From NCBI GenBank assembly GCA_000173115.1, contig ABVW01000001.1, positions 62,001 through 126,000 of the forward strand: a stretch of DNA of 64,000 nucleotides, written 5' to 3'. The notes under the pieces are model-generated. The model ran no database searches. It worked only from the letters and a program-made list of their open reading frames with translations, and had not been told where the DNA came from. Positions within the stretch are counted from its first letter, which is position 1. Each line of letters begins with the position of its first letter. Source of the stretch: Flavobacteria bacterium MS024-3C (GTDB taxonomy: Bacteria; Bacteroidota; Bacteroidia; Flavobacteriales; Flavobacteriaceae). This document shows, one piece after another, positions 45,094 to 54,293 of the stretch. The position numbers were made by a program, and so were the translations under genes.

Positions 45094-45155
45094 TCCTGTT
45101 CCCTTTTACTAAAACAATAGAATGGTTATACTTTTTTAAAGTCTAGCCGTTTTTA
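45094..45155. repeat. Worn attachment fragment plus degenerate shared terminator
   Basis: TCCTGTTCCC (45094-45103) equals the tRNA 3' end. Then TTTTACTAAAACAATAGAA leads into GGTTATAC pairing with GTCTAGCC and T's, an altered copy of the hairpins at 38162 and 39010. It marks the right limit of the accessory island. Confidence 0.7.
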
Positions 45156-45167
45156 TATTTTTACAGC

Positions 45168-45869
45168 ATGTTAAAAAATATTATTTACATCTTTCCCTTG
45201 CTTTTGTTAGCCTCATGTACAAAATTGACAAACACTTCTTCTATCAAGGTTGTTGGTAAAATGAGTGATGTCATGTGGAAAGGAGATTTAAAAGCAAAGA
45301 TTGTAACAGATTCATTAAATAACAAAGCAACCTATGGGTTGGGACCTATTGAATTTTTGAAAGGAGAAATAGTGTTGTTTGAAGGACAAACATTTGTTTC
45401 AAAAGTAGTCGATAGTATTTCACATAAGGTCTCTAAAAGTCCATCTGCTAGTGCACCCTTTTTTGTGTACACTACAAATAGTAATTTAAAAGCAGTTAAT
45501 CTTCCTTCGACATATTACGCACTACACAGCATAGAGAATTACATAGATTCAGTGTACAAAAATTATGACCAACCCTTATTGATTCGTATTGATGGGGTTT
45601 TTAGTAAAATGAAACTTCATAGTGTAAATTTACCTGAGGGTGAGCAAGTGACTTCACCAGATGAAGCTCACCAAGGATTAACCCAGTATGATTTCAAAAA
45701 TATTAGCGGATCTTTAATAGGTTTCTTTTCTCGAAATCACAAGGCTGTTTTTACGCATCATGATAGCTTTTTCCATGCGCATTTTATCTCAGACGATCGT
45801 CAAGTATTGGGACATATCGATGAACTAGACTTTAATGCTTCTAAAGTAAGGCTAAAGGTTTCTGAGTAA
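45168..45869 (+). CDS. Acetolactate decarboxylase-like lipoprotein
   Basis: A 233-residue protein whose C-terminus has the zinc-binding pattern of alpha-acetolactate decarboxylase: FHAHFISDD (H203, H205) then GHIDEL (H216), after GSLIGFFSRN. The N-terminal strand IKVVGKMSDVMWKGDLKAKI also fits. Known family members convert acetolactate to acetoin in the cytoplasm, but this one carries a lipobox (LLLASC), so it should sit in the cell envelope. No acetolactate synthase is nearby, so the physiological substrate is open. It lies just outside the last attachment fragment. Confidence 0.82.
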   Translation: MLKNIIYIFPLLLLASCTKLTNTSSIKVVGKMSDVMWKGDLKAKIVTDSLNNKATYGLGPIEFLKGEIVLFEGQTFVSKVVDSISHKVSKSPSASAPFFVYTTNSNLKAVNLPSTYYALHSIENYIDSVYKNYDQPLLIRIDGVFSKMKLHSVNLPEGEQVTSPDEAHQGLTQYDFKNISGSLIGFFSRNHKAVFTHHDSFFHAHFISDDRQVLGHIDELDFNASKVRLKVSE

Positions 45870-45984
45870 TTTACGCGTCAAAATAAAGGAAATCACAGTT
45901 TTAAAGCCCCACGCTTCAATAAAGAAACTGATCAAATAACAGCTGATTATAAATTCCCTACTAGAAATATCATAGTTCAATATT

Positions 45985-47610
45985 TCATTCTAAATCGAGG
46001 TGTACTTCGTTAGAAAACTTTTTCCATTCCTTTAATAACTCATTATATATTTCAGGATTTAAAGATTTAACATCATTCATTTCTGCTTGGTCATGAGCAA
46101 GATTGTAGAGTTTAAAATTTGATTCATTAAATGGCTCGGTAATATTTGTGATTTTCCAATCTCCTCTTATTAGCATAGCTTTCTTGTTATGCTCTAATTC
46201 AAACACAAACTCAGATTCTTTTATTTGGTTAGATTTTTTAGACAAATAAGTAAGTATTGAATTGCCTTTAAGGGGGTACAATTCGCTTTCATTGTATGTC
46301 TTTGGGTAATTTATATTAGCCATTTCATAAAAAGTAGGCGCAATATCCATTAATGTTAGAGAGGCATGATGAATTTCATTTTCTCTATTTATATTTGGGC
46401 CAGTAATTATCATGGGTGCTCTGACTCCGCCTTCTGTTGTTAATCCTTTATAAAACTTAAATGGGGCAGAACTCGCCTCAGCCCATTGTGGTCCATAAGA
46501 CACGAAAGAATTAAGATTTCCCATATTGTCAAAATCATTATTAAAATATTCTCTTATATATTCACTGTATTTGGGATTGTTATATAAATCTGCCGGAGCA
46601 GCACCATTATCAGACATAAAAACTATAAAGGTATTCTCGTACTCTCCTATCTTTTTCAAATACTTAATTAACCTTCCAATATTAAAATCGAGATTATCTA
46701 CCATCCCTGCATATAACTCCATTTTTTTTGCTTCTGATTTTTTCTCCTCATCAGATAATAAATCCCATGATTTAATATCTTCATGGTTGGGAGGCATTTC
46801 TGAATCTTTCGGAATCATTCCAATTCTCTTAAGATTTAAAAAGCGTTTTTCTTTTAGTTTTTCATAACCGTCATCATAATATCCTTGATATTTTTGAGAA
46901 TATTTTAGATCAACTTGTAGCGGCCAATGTGGAGATGTATAGGCTGCAAAAGCAAAAAAAGGATTGTCATCATCTAAATTTGAATCAATAAATTCAATTA
47001 ATTTGTCTGTATAAAAATCCGTTGAATAATTACCGTCTTTCCATTTTGCAGGTTTTCCATTCTCAGTATAAGGAGTTATTCTATTTTCAGCGAACAAACC
47101 CTTATCATTATAATGATTTCCAGCACCTAATAAATTAACAAAGGATTGATCAAATCCTCGATTAAAAGGATTGGCTTCAGGGTCAGTTCCTAAATGCCAT
47201 TTTCCTGCCATATAAGTGTGGTAATTCTGAGTTTTTAATAACTCAGGAATTATAGCTACACGATTAGTCAATCGTTTTTCATAACCAAAATTCTCAGTCC
47301 TCTCAAACATACTTCCCATTCCTGCTATATGATTGTCATTACCCGACAGTAACATAGCTCTAGTTGGGGCACACAAAGGCGAAGCATAAAACTTGCTAAA
47401 TCTAATTCCTTCATACGCAATGGCATCTATATTTGGTGTTTCAATTTCACTGCCAAATGACCCTAAATCTGAGTAACCAAGATCGTCTGCAACTATCAAG
47501 AGAATATTGGGTTTTTTATTTGCTTCTTCGCTTTTGAGCCCAGAACTACAGGAGAAAAAATTAAATGCAATAAAAGATATGACGAAAAATATTAATAGTT
47601 TCTTGTTCAT
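45985..47610 (-). CDS. Sulfatase lipoprotein (arylsulfatase-type, S1 family)
   Basis: A 541-residue sulfatase with lipobox FFSC (Cys21), metal-binding Asp42-Asp43 (IVADDLGYSD) and the active-site motif C80-A-P-T-R84 followed by AMLLSG. C80 must be converted to formylglycine by a maturation enzyme not present in this window. A middle block MSDNGAAPADLYN and KGGLTTEGGVRAPMI-like region also fit. It removes sulfate groups, perhaps from marine polysaccharides, at the outer membrane. It stands alone between convergent and divergent neighbours, with no polysaccharide cluster around it. Confidence 0.92.
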   Translation of the reverse strand: MNKKLLIFFVISFIAFNFFSCSSGLKSEEANKKPNILLIVADDLGYSDLGSFGSEIETPNIDAIAYEGIRFSKFYASPLCAPTRAMLLSGNDNHIAGMGSMFERTENFGYEKRLTNRVAIIPELLKTQNYHTYMAGKWHLGTDPEANPFNRGFDQSFVNLLGAGNHYNDKGLFAENRITPYTENGKPAKWKDGNYSTDFYTDKLIEFIDSNLDDDNPFFAFAAYTSPHWPLQVDLKYSQKYQGYYDDGYEKLKEKRFLNLKRIGMIPKDSEMPPNHEDIKSWDLLSDEEKKSEAKKMELYAGMVDNLDFNIGRLIKYLKKIGEYENTFIVFMSDNGAAPADLYNNPKYSEYIREYFNNDFDNMGNLNSFVSYGPQWAEASSAPFKFYKGLTTEGGVRAPMIITGPNINRENEIHHASLTLMDIAPTFYEMANINYPKTYNESELYPLKGNSILTYLSKKSNQIKESEFVFELEHNKKAMLIRGDWKITNITEPFNESNFKLYNLAHDQAEMNDVKSLNPEIYNELLKEWKKFSNEVHLDLE

Positions 47611-47804
47611 GTAGAGATATTTTATGTTTTAATTTAAAATAATTTAATTAATTGAACCAGTAATTTTAAAACTTAATCTTAGCCTATTTTAGAAATATGA
47701 AATACATTCCCCAAAAAACCTATCCCCATAAATACAAAAATTTCATTTTTGATTCATTCTGTTTAAATTATTTGTACATTCGTTAAACAAAATAAAGGAA
47801 CAAA

Positions 47805-48614
47805 ATGAAAACTACCTTTTTTATATTACTCTCTGCTCTGTTCATAAACAGTGGACCCTTTACAGCATCGACTGAAAGTCAAGACTTTCAAGGCAAAGCT
47901 TACTATTTTTCTCAGTCTAAAATGGAATTAGGGAATTGGGGGGCTCGAATGAGTGAGGCACAGAAGAAACAAATGAAAGAAAGGCTTAAAAATAGGCTAG
48001 AAAAGACCTTTGTGCTCAGTTTCAATAAAGAGGCGTCATTCTTTAAAGAAGAGGAGAAAGTAGACGCCTATTCAGGGGCTACAGATTCTTGGGGAAGTAA
48101 TTTCTCAAGAGGGGCACAATACAAAAATATTCAAGACAACAGCTTGGTTCAAGAGCAAGAATTTTACGGAAAAAAGTTTTTAGTGAAAGACAAACTCCAA
48201 GAAATTAATTGGACCATGGGCGCTGAATCCAAATTAATTGGGCAATATATGTGCTTTAAGGCTACTGCTTCTATTCCTACAGATGAATTGAGTTGGTACG
48301 ATTTTTCTTGGGGTAATCTCAATGAAAGCACTGAAGAAAAAGCGGTGGAATACACCCAGGTTGAAGCTTGGTACACCCTGCAAATTCCACTCAGACACGG
48401 ACCCGCAGAATACTGGGGCCTTCCTGGTCTTATTTTGGAAGTTAGTGCGGGTAACACCACTATGTTGTGTTCACAAATAGTACTGAATCCTAAAGATGGT
48501 ATAGACATTAAAATTCCTGAAAAAGGAAAAGAGGTGACTAAAAAAGAATACCAAGAGACCGTTGTGGGCAAAATGCTCGAAATGAGAAACAACAGGGGCA
48601 GAAGATCCAACTAA
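47805..48614 (+). CDS. GLPGLI family protein
   Basis: A 269-residue exported protein with a signal peptide and the defining motif WGLPGLILEVSAGNTT (near residue 206) that names the family. Function is unknown. In Bacteroidota it almost always precedes an outer-membrane barrel of the carboxypeptidase-like type, as it does here with a 19-bp gap, so the two should be expressed and work together (inference from recurring linkage). Confidence 0.92.
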   Translation: MKTTFFILLSALFINSGPFTASTESQDFQGKAYYFSQSKMELGNWGARMSEAQKKQMKERLKNRLEKTFVLSFNKEASFFKEEEKVDAYSGATDSWGSNFSRGAQYKNIQDNSLVQEQEFYGKKFLVKDKLQEINWTMGAESKLIGQYMCFKATASIPTDELSWYDFSWGNLNESTEEKAVEYTQVEAWYTLQIPLRHGPAEYWGLPGLILEVSAGNTTMLCSQIVLNPKDGIDIKIPEKGKEVTKKEYQETVVGKMLEMRNNRGRRSN

Positions 48615-48633
48615 TTAAATAATACCTTTTTGT

Positions 48634-51345
48634 ATGAAAAAGTGCCTCTTATGGGTTGCCATACTGCTACCTGTCTTAATGTTGGGTCAAATAAAGTTGC
48701 AAGGGGTTGTCATGGACAGCCTAAACAATCCATTAGAGCTTGCCAGTGTGGTAGCCATTAACAAAAAAACAAATGGGTTTGAATCCTATACCATCACCAA
48801 TAAAGACGGCGCTTACACCCTGGAACTAAAAAAGAATAGTGACTACAGGGTTCAGGTAAGTTATATTGGGCTTAAGACCCAGAACGACTCCATTAGCACA
48901 ACGGATATAGACCTCAATAAGGATTACAACCTCATTCCTGAGTTTGCCCTAGATGAGGTAGAGCTGGTTTATAAAATGCCGGTCGCAGTTAAAGGAGACA
49001 CCTTGGTGTACAACGCAGACTCTTATACCAATGGATCTGAACGAAAACTAGAAGATATTATAGACAAGCTTCCTGGTGTAGAGATCAATGAAAATGGACA
49101 AATAGAAGTTGAGGGAAAGGTGGTGAATAAACTGATGGTAAACGGAAAAGATTTTTTTGACGGAGACACCAAAGTGGCCACCAAAAACATTCCTTCCAAT
49201 GCAGTAGATAAAATACAAATCCTTAAAAATTATTCTGAGGTGGGCCAATTGAGTTCGGTGAGAAACAACCAAGACAATGTGGCCATAAACATTAAACTCA
49301 AAGAGGGAAAAGAAAATTTTTGGTTTGGCAATGTCACCGCAGGAAGTGGTGCGGCTCCTGAGGAAACCCTCTATTTAGCACAACCAAAATTATTCTATTA
49401 CAGCCCAAAATACAGTATTAATTTTATTGGGGATTTAAATAACATTGGCGAAATAGGGCTATCTAGAAGAGATATTAGAGGCTTTGGGGGTGGTTTTAAT
49501 CCACCGAGCAGCACCAGTGGAACCAGTATTAACTTGGGAGACAACAGCCTAAATTTCCTGACTAACCAAAACAACGCCCTTAGAATAGAAAACAAACTGG
49601 CCACAGCTAATTTTAGTTACTCCCCAAATAAAGCCTTAGACATTAGTGGTTTTTTAATCATTAACAGCAGTAAAATTCTTTCTAAGGAAGTTAGTCTCAT
49701 CCAATATACCAACCCAGAGTTGGGCATACCAGATGAAGCTACGGACCAAGAGGGAAACGAAAGATCCAATCAAGCCTTAGCAAAACTCAGCCTTTCTTAC
49801 AAACCAAACTTTAGCAATCAAATAGATTACGATATATTGGGAAGGACTTCTAACGACACCCAAAACCAATCTATTTTCTCTTCCGTTATTGGTAGTACCG
49901 TTCAAACAGAAGAAGTAAAACCCTTTAATATTAACCAAAGTCTTAAGTATTATTACACCCTAGATGAGAACAATATATTCGCTTTTGAATCCCAGCACCT
50001 CATCAAAGATGAAGATCCTGTTTACAATGCCATTCTAGACAACAGCAGTGGGGTTAATCCTTATATGGTTACAGCAAACGCGATTGGATTCAACAGTGGC
50101 TTTTCTGATTATAACATAGGGCAAAATAGAAGAATCAAGAGCAATCAATTAGACGCTAAGTTGGATTATTACCACATTATAAATTCAAAGAGCAATATTA
50201 ATATTACCCTAGGAACCATCCTGAGCTACCAGCAATTCAATTCTACTATATTTCAGTTTTTAGAAGACAATAGCCTACTGAATCCAAGCCCAAACTTCAA
50301 TGAAGGAAAAACAAGCAATGACGTGAGTTATGCTTTTAAGGATTTTTATATAGGAGCACATTATAGGTTTAGGACCGGAAAATTTACCTTTACACCAGGC
50401 TTTTCTATACATGCTTACGGGAACAACAACACCCAATTTCAAGAAACTTTCACAGATAACTTCATAAAACTTCTGCCAGATTTTGAGACTAGAATTCAGT
50501 TAAAAAAAGGAGAAAGCCTCACCTTTAACTACAATATGAGAAACCAATTTACAGACGTTACTCGTTTGGCCCAGGGATTGGTTTTAAACAATTACAACAG
50601 CATTCAATTTGGAAATCCAGACTTGCAAAATGCCCTTTCCAACAACTTGAGCTTGCTGTACAGCAGCTTTAACTTATTCAATTACACCAATGTATTTGTA
50701 AGGGCGGCTTATTCGAATAATATTGACCAAATCAGAAGCCTTACAAACTTTGAAAATGTAATTAGAACCAGTACTTTTTTTAACTCTAGTTTTGCAGATG
50801 AAAACGCCAATATTTTTGGGAGAATTCAAAGGACTTTTGGGAAAATTAGGGCCAGTTTTAACTCCAGCTTAAACTACAGTAAAATAAACCAGTTTATTCA
50901 AAATCAAGTATCCGTAAATGAAGGAATTACACAAACCTACACGCCCGGAATTCGCACCAATTTTAAGGTGGCACCTAATGTGAGTTTCAACTATAGGTAT
51001 GGCGTAACCACCAACAACCAAGGAAGCCGTAAAACTACTTTCACGAATCGCGCTCCATCCGTGAATTTTGACGCGTATATATTGAAAAAAATCACCTTTA
51101 GAACAGATTACACCTATACCTCACAAGACATAGGAAATGGACAATCGCAATCTTTTCAAAATTGGAATGGGACTATTTCATACAGAAAAGACAAAGATGC
51201 CAAATGGGAATACCAATTAAGCGGCACCAACCTACTCAACATAGATGCCCAAATTAGAAACAACGCCAATAATATTTCTGTCTTTACCTCTGAAACTTTC
51301 ATACAACCAAGGTTTGTAACTTTTAGGTTTATTTACAGCTTATAA
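48634..51345 (+). CDS. Outer-membrane beta-barrel protein with carboxypeptidase-like domain (GLPGLI partner)
   Basis: A 903-residue relative of the barrel at 7143-9917. It has a signal peptide (ending near LMLGQ), an N-terminal CarboxypepD_reg domain (IKLQGVVMDSLNNPLELASV), a plug-like segment (DKLPGVEINENGQIEVEGKV), then many barrel strands ending in RFVTFRFIYSL. Such barrels are TonB-receptor-like, and a short N-terminal TonB box is not evident. Paired with the GLPGLI gene. The ligand is unknown. Confidence 0.9.
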   Translation: MKKCLLWVAILLPVLMLGQIKLQGVVMDSLNNPLELASVVAINKKTNGFESYTITNKDGAYTLELKKNSDYRVQVSYIGLKTQNDSISTTDIDLNKDYNLIPEFALDEVELVYKMPVAVKGDTLVYNADSYTNGSERKLEDIIDKLPGVEINENGQIEVEGKVVNKLMVNGKDFFDGDTKVATKNIPSNAVDKIQILKNYSEVGQLSSVRNNQDNVAINIKLKEGKENFWFGNVTAGSGAAPEETLYLAQPKLFYYSPKYSINFIGDLNNIGEIGLSRRDIRGFGGGFNPPSSTSGTSINLGDNSLNFLTNQNNALRIENKLATANFSYSPNKALDISGFLIINSSKILSKEVSLIQYTNPELGIPDEATDQEGNERSNQALAKLSLSYKPNFSNQIDYDILGRTSNDTQNQSIFSSVIGSTVQTEEVKPFNINQSLKYYYTLDENNIFAFESQHLIKDEDPVYNAILDNSSGVNPYMVTANAIGFNSGFSDYNIGQNRRIKSNQLDAKLDYYHIINSKSNINITLGTILSYQQFNSTIFQFLEDNSLLNPSPNFNEGKTSNDVSYAFKDFYIGAHYRFRTGKFTFTPGFSIHAYGNNNTQFQETFTDNFIKLLPDFETRIQLKKGESLTFNYNMRNQFTDVTRLAQGLVLNNYNSIQFGNPDLQNALSNNLSLLYSSFNLFNYTNVFVRAAYSNNIDQIRSLTNFENVIRTSTFFNSSFADENANIFGRIQRTFGKIRASFNSSLNYSKINQFIQNQVSVNEGITQTYTPGIRTNFKVAPNVSFNYRYGVTTNNQGSRKTTFTNRAPSVNFDAYILKKITFRTDYTYTSQDIGNGQSQSFQNWNGTISYRKDKDAKWEYQLSGTNLLNIDAQIRNNANNISVFTSETFIQPRFVTFRFIYSL

Positions 51346-51359
51346 ACTACCTTTGCACC

Positions 51360-52916
51360 ATGAGTGCACTCGTTCAAATTGTCATAAAACCGCAACAGCA
51401 GGAAGACCTAGAATTCATTTACCGCCTAGGGCTTCAGAAGGCCAAACTAAACCCGAATGAGGTAATTGATTGGCGCATTAGAAAACGTTCCTTAGACGCC
51501 AGGAAAGCGTCTATTAAACTGAATGTACAGCTGGAGTTTTGGAAGGTGGGCGAAGTAAGAGAAGTAGCACAGGCTTGGAGAGCAAAAACAGTAAATCCAG
51601 AGAAAAAAGTGGCCATTATTGGTGCTGGCCCTGCAGGATTATACGCAGCACTCAGGGCTATTGAAGCAGGAATCACTCCAGTGGTGTTCGAAAGAGGAAA
51701 AGATGTGCGTGCGAGGAGACGGGATTTGGCCGCCATTAACAAAGCACAAACCGTAAACCCAGAATCCAATTATTGCTTTGGAGAAGGGGGTGCTGGAACC
51801 TATTCTGACGGTAAATTATACACCCGATCTAAAAAGAGGGGTAATGTACTTAAAGCCTTAGAGTGGTTGGTGCACTTTGGTGCCTCTGACGACATTCTAG
51901 TGGAAGCACACCCTCATATTGGCACCAATAAATTACCCGCCATTATTACGGCCATGAGAGAAGCCGTAATTGCATACGGAGGCGCGGTGCATTTCAATGC
52001 CAAACTCACCGATATTAAAATAGAAAACAACAGCATTAAAGGACTCGAAATAAACGGAGATACCTGGCATGACTTTTCAGAAGTAGTCTTAGCTACGGGA
52101 CACTCCGCAAGAGATATTTTTTACTTGCTCCACAAAAGAGGGGTCACTATAGCTGCCAAACCTTTTGCGCTTGGGGTTCGTGTAGAACACACCCAAGAAT
52201 TAATAAACGACATTCAATACCATGGAGACCACCAAAATCCATACCTCCCTCCGGCGTCTTACGCTTTGGTAGAACAGGTAAACGGAATGGGTGTCTATTC
52301 ATTTTGCATGTGTCCGGGTGGGATTATTGCCCCATGTGCTACAGAAGCAGAAGAAGTGGTCACCAATGGTTGGAGTCCAAGCAAGCGAAACAATCCTTAT
52401 GCCAACTCCGGTATTGTGGTGAGTGTTTCGCCAGAAGACTTACCTAATTACAAAGAAAATGATCCTTTTGTATGCCTAGATTTTCAGAAAAAAGTGGAGT
52501 ATGACTGCTGGGTTGCCGGAGGTAAAACACAGCGAGTACCCGCCCAAAGAATGATAGATTTTGTACAGGGTAAAACCTCTGTAGACTTTCCAAAAACCTC
52601 TTATCAGCCTGGGATTGTCAGTGTTAATTTAGCAGAGGTACTGCCGCCACTGATTGCAAAAAGACTGCAAAAGGCCTTTGTGAAGTTTGGTCGTAAAATG
52701 AATGGTTATTACACCAATGAGGCGGTTTTACACGCACCTGAAAGCAGGACCTCTTCTCCAGTCTCTATTCCTAGAGATCCCAACACCTTAGAACACATAG
52801 ACATTAAAGGGCTATATCCTTGTGGGGAGGGTGCTGGTTATGCTGGTGGCATTATATCTGCCGCCATAGACGGCATTAACTGTGTAGACGCCATTGCCCA
52901 AAAATGGGCCTTATAA
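51360..52916 (+). CDS. FAD-dependent dehydrogenase, COG2509 type
   Basis: A 518-residue flavoprotein. A dinucleotide-binding motif VAIIGAGPAGLYAALRAIEA starts near residue 82, after an N-terminal small domain. A second conserved block NYCFGEGGAGTYSDGKLYTR and the C-terminal GLYPCGEGAGYAGGIISAA bind the cofactor. The family is widespread but uncharacterised, and is often called an uncharacterised FAD-dependent dehydrogenase. It is 14 bp downstream of the barrel gene and converges with tolC. Confidence 0.9.
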   Translation: MSALVQIVIKPQQQEDLEFIYRLGLQKAKLNPNEVIDWRIRKRSLDARKASIKLNVQLEFWKVGEVREVAQAWRAKTVNPEKKVAIIGAGPAGLYAALRAIEAGITPVVFERGKDVRARRRDLAAINKAQTVNPESNYCFGEGGAGTYSDGKLYTRSKKRGNVLKALEWLVHFGASDDILVEAHPHIGTNKLPAIITAMREAVIAYGGAVHFNAKLTDIKIENNSIKGLEINGDTWHDFSEVVLATGHSARDIFYLLHKRGVTIAAKPFALGVRVEHTQELINDIQYHGDHQNPYLPPASYALVEQVNGMGVYSFCMCPGGIIAPCATEAEEVVTNGWSPSKRNNPYANSGIVVSVSPEDLPNYKENDPFVCLDFQKKVEYDCWVAGGKTQRVPAQRMIDFVQGKTSVDFPKTSYQPGIVSVNLAEVLPPLIAKRLQKAFVKFGRKMNGYYTNEAVLHAPESRTSSPVSIPRDPNTLEHIDIKGLYPCGEGAGYAGGIISAAIDGINCVDAIAQKWAL

Positions 52917-52925
52917 AAGAAGTGC

Positions 52926-54272
52926 TTAAAAATCTGTATTTAACAATTGTCCCGAAAGTTGCAACAACGCATACTCGGCTAATTTAGCATTGTACTTGGC
53001 CGCATTACTGCTGGTCTCTGCGTTTAACAAATTCAACTGCGCCTGTCGGAATTCAATGGCGGTAATAGTACCCAATGCGTATTGTTCCTCGGTGCGTTTA
53101 AAATTGACCGCAGATGTTTTAACTAGTGCCTCTTGCAGGGCAAAAATAGACAAGCTGTTTTCATACACCTGCCAGGCGTTCATGAGGTCTCTTTCAAAAC
53201 TCAAATCTTGCTGTGCTTGTAATATTTCTTGGTTGTCTAGGGCCAATTTGGCATTTTTTATCCTGGTCAGGGTCTGGCCTCCACTAAATAAATTCCAAGT
53301 AAGATTGGCCCCTAAAGCGATATTGTAATTGGTGTTATTTACCCCAGGAAAAAAAGCCGATGCCGCACTTTGGTTCAAGTTCCAACCATAGCTTCCCGTA
53401 AGTCCAACCCTAGGTAAAAATCCAGACTGGCTCACCTTTAGGTCGTATTCGTTTATCCTTGTATTGGTCTGAGCAAGCAATAATTGCACATTGTTTTGTT
53501 TGGCACTTTCTAAAAGGGTCTCTACCCTTTGCAAGGGTAAGAAAACCACTGTGGTGTCTACCTTAAAATCCTGTTGAAGGTCACTGTTGATCAGTACACC
53601 CAAGTCTCGTTTGGCGGTACCTAAGTTTTGTTGGGCATTCAATAGCGAAATACTGTCATTAGCCACATCTACAGCCGCATTTAATACAGCTAATTTATTG
53701 GTCTGACCCAATTCAAAAGCATATTCTGCCCTGGTGAGCCTTCGCTTAGAAAGACCCAAAATATTCTCCAAAACAGCACTATTTTCTGACAGCTGGGCCA
53801 CCCTAAAATACACAGAAAAAAGCTGAATGACTGTATTCTCTATGGTCTCCCTTAATTGGAATTCACTAAGCGCATACCTGTTCTTTAAAGCCTTGTAATT
53901 GTAACGCCTTCCCATACCGTCAAACAAGGTGTAATTTAATTGCAGCCCTGCGTTATAACGCTGTGCCTCTGCCTGGTCTAAGGTTAAATTTGGCCTTGGG
54001 CTGCCGTCTTCAAGAAATTGTCCTGGAAATTCAATGGTACTGTTGTCTTGGTTGTAATTGGCTGCAGATATAGCAGACACAGTAGGTAAAAAACCACTGT
54101 TTAAAACAGATGCATTGTTCTTAGCAATACTGAGTTGGTTTCTAGAGACTTGAATGCCAAAATTCTTATCTAAGGCAGCAGAAAATGCCGCTTCTTTATC
54201 TAAACGTGTGGTCTGTGCCTCGGAAATCCAAGCCCCAAGAAAGCAAACCAAAAATATTACACGACTTTTCAT
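52926..54272 (-). CDS. TolC family outer-membrane efflux protein
   Basis: A 448-residue outer-membrane channel protein with a signal peptide. Its long helical repeats contain LYDGMGRRYNYKALKNRYAL-like and YALGTITAIEFRQAQLNLLNAE segments typical of TolC-type proteins. It forms the exit duct for the RND pump encoded just upstream with a 21-bp gap. Third gene of an MFP-RND-TolC operon transcribed leftward. Confidence 0.93.
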   Translation of the reverse strand: MKSRVIFLVCFLGAWISEAQTTRLDKEAAFSAALDKNFGIQVSRNQLSIAKNNASVLNSGFLPTVSAISAANYNQDNSTIEFPGQFLEDGSPRPNLTLDQAEAQRYNAGLQLNYTLFDGMGRRYNYKALKNRYALSEFQLRETIENTVIQLFSVYFRVAQLSENSAVLENILGLSKRRLTRAEYAFELGQTNKLAVLNAAVDVANDSISLLNAQQNLGTAKRDLGVLINSDLQQDFKVDTTVVFLPLQRVETLLESAKQNNVQLLLAQTNTRINEYDLKVSQSGFLPRVGLTGSYGWNLNQSAASAFFPGVNNTNYNIALGANLTWNLFSGGQTLTRIKNAKLALDNQEILQAQQDLSFERDLMNAWQVYENSLSIFALQEALVKTSAVNFKRTEEQYALGTITAIEFRQAQLNLLNAETSSNAAKYNAKLAEYALLQLSGQLLNTDF

Positions 54273-54293
54273 ATTGTTTTATTTAACGCTGAA

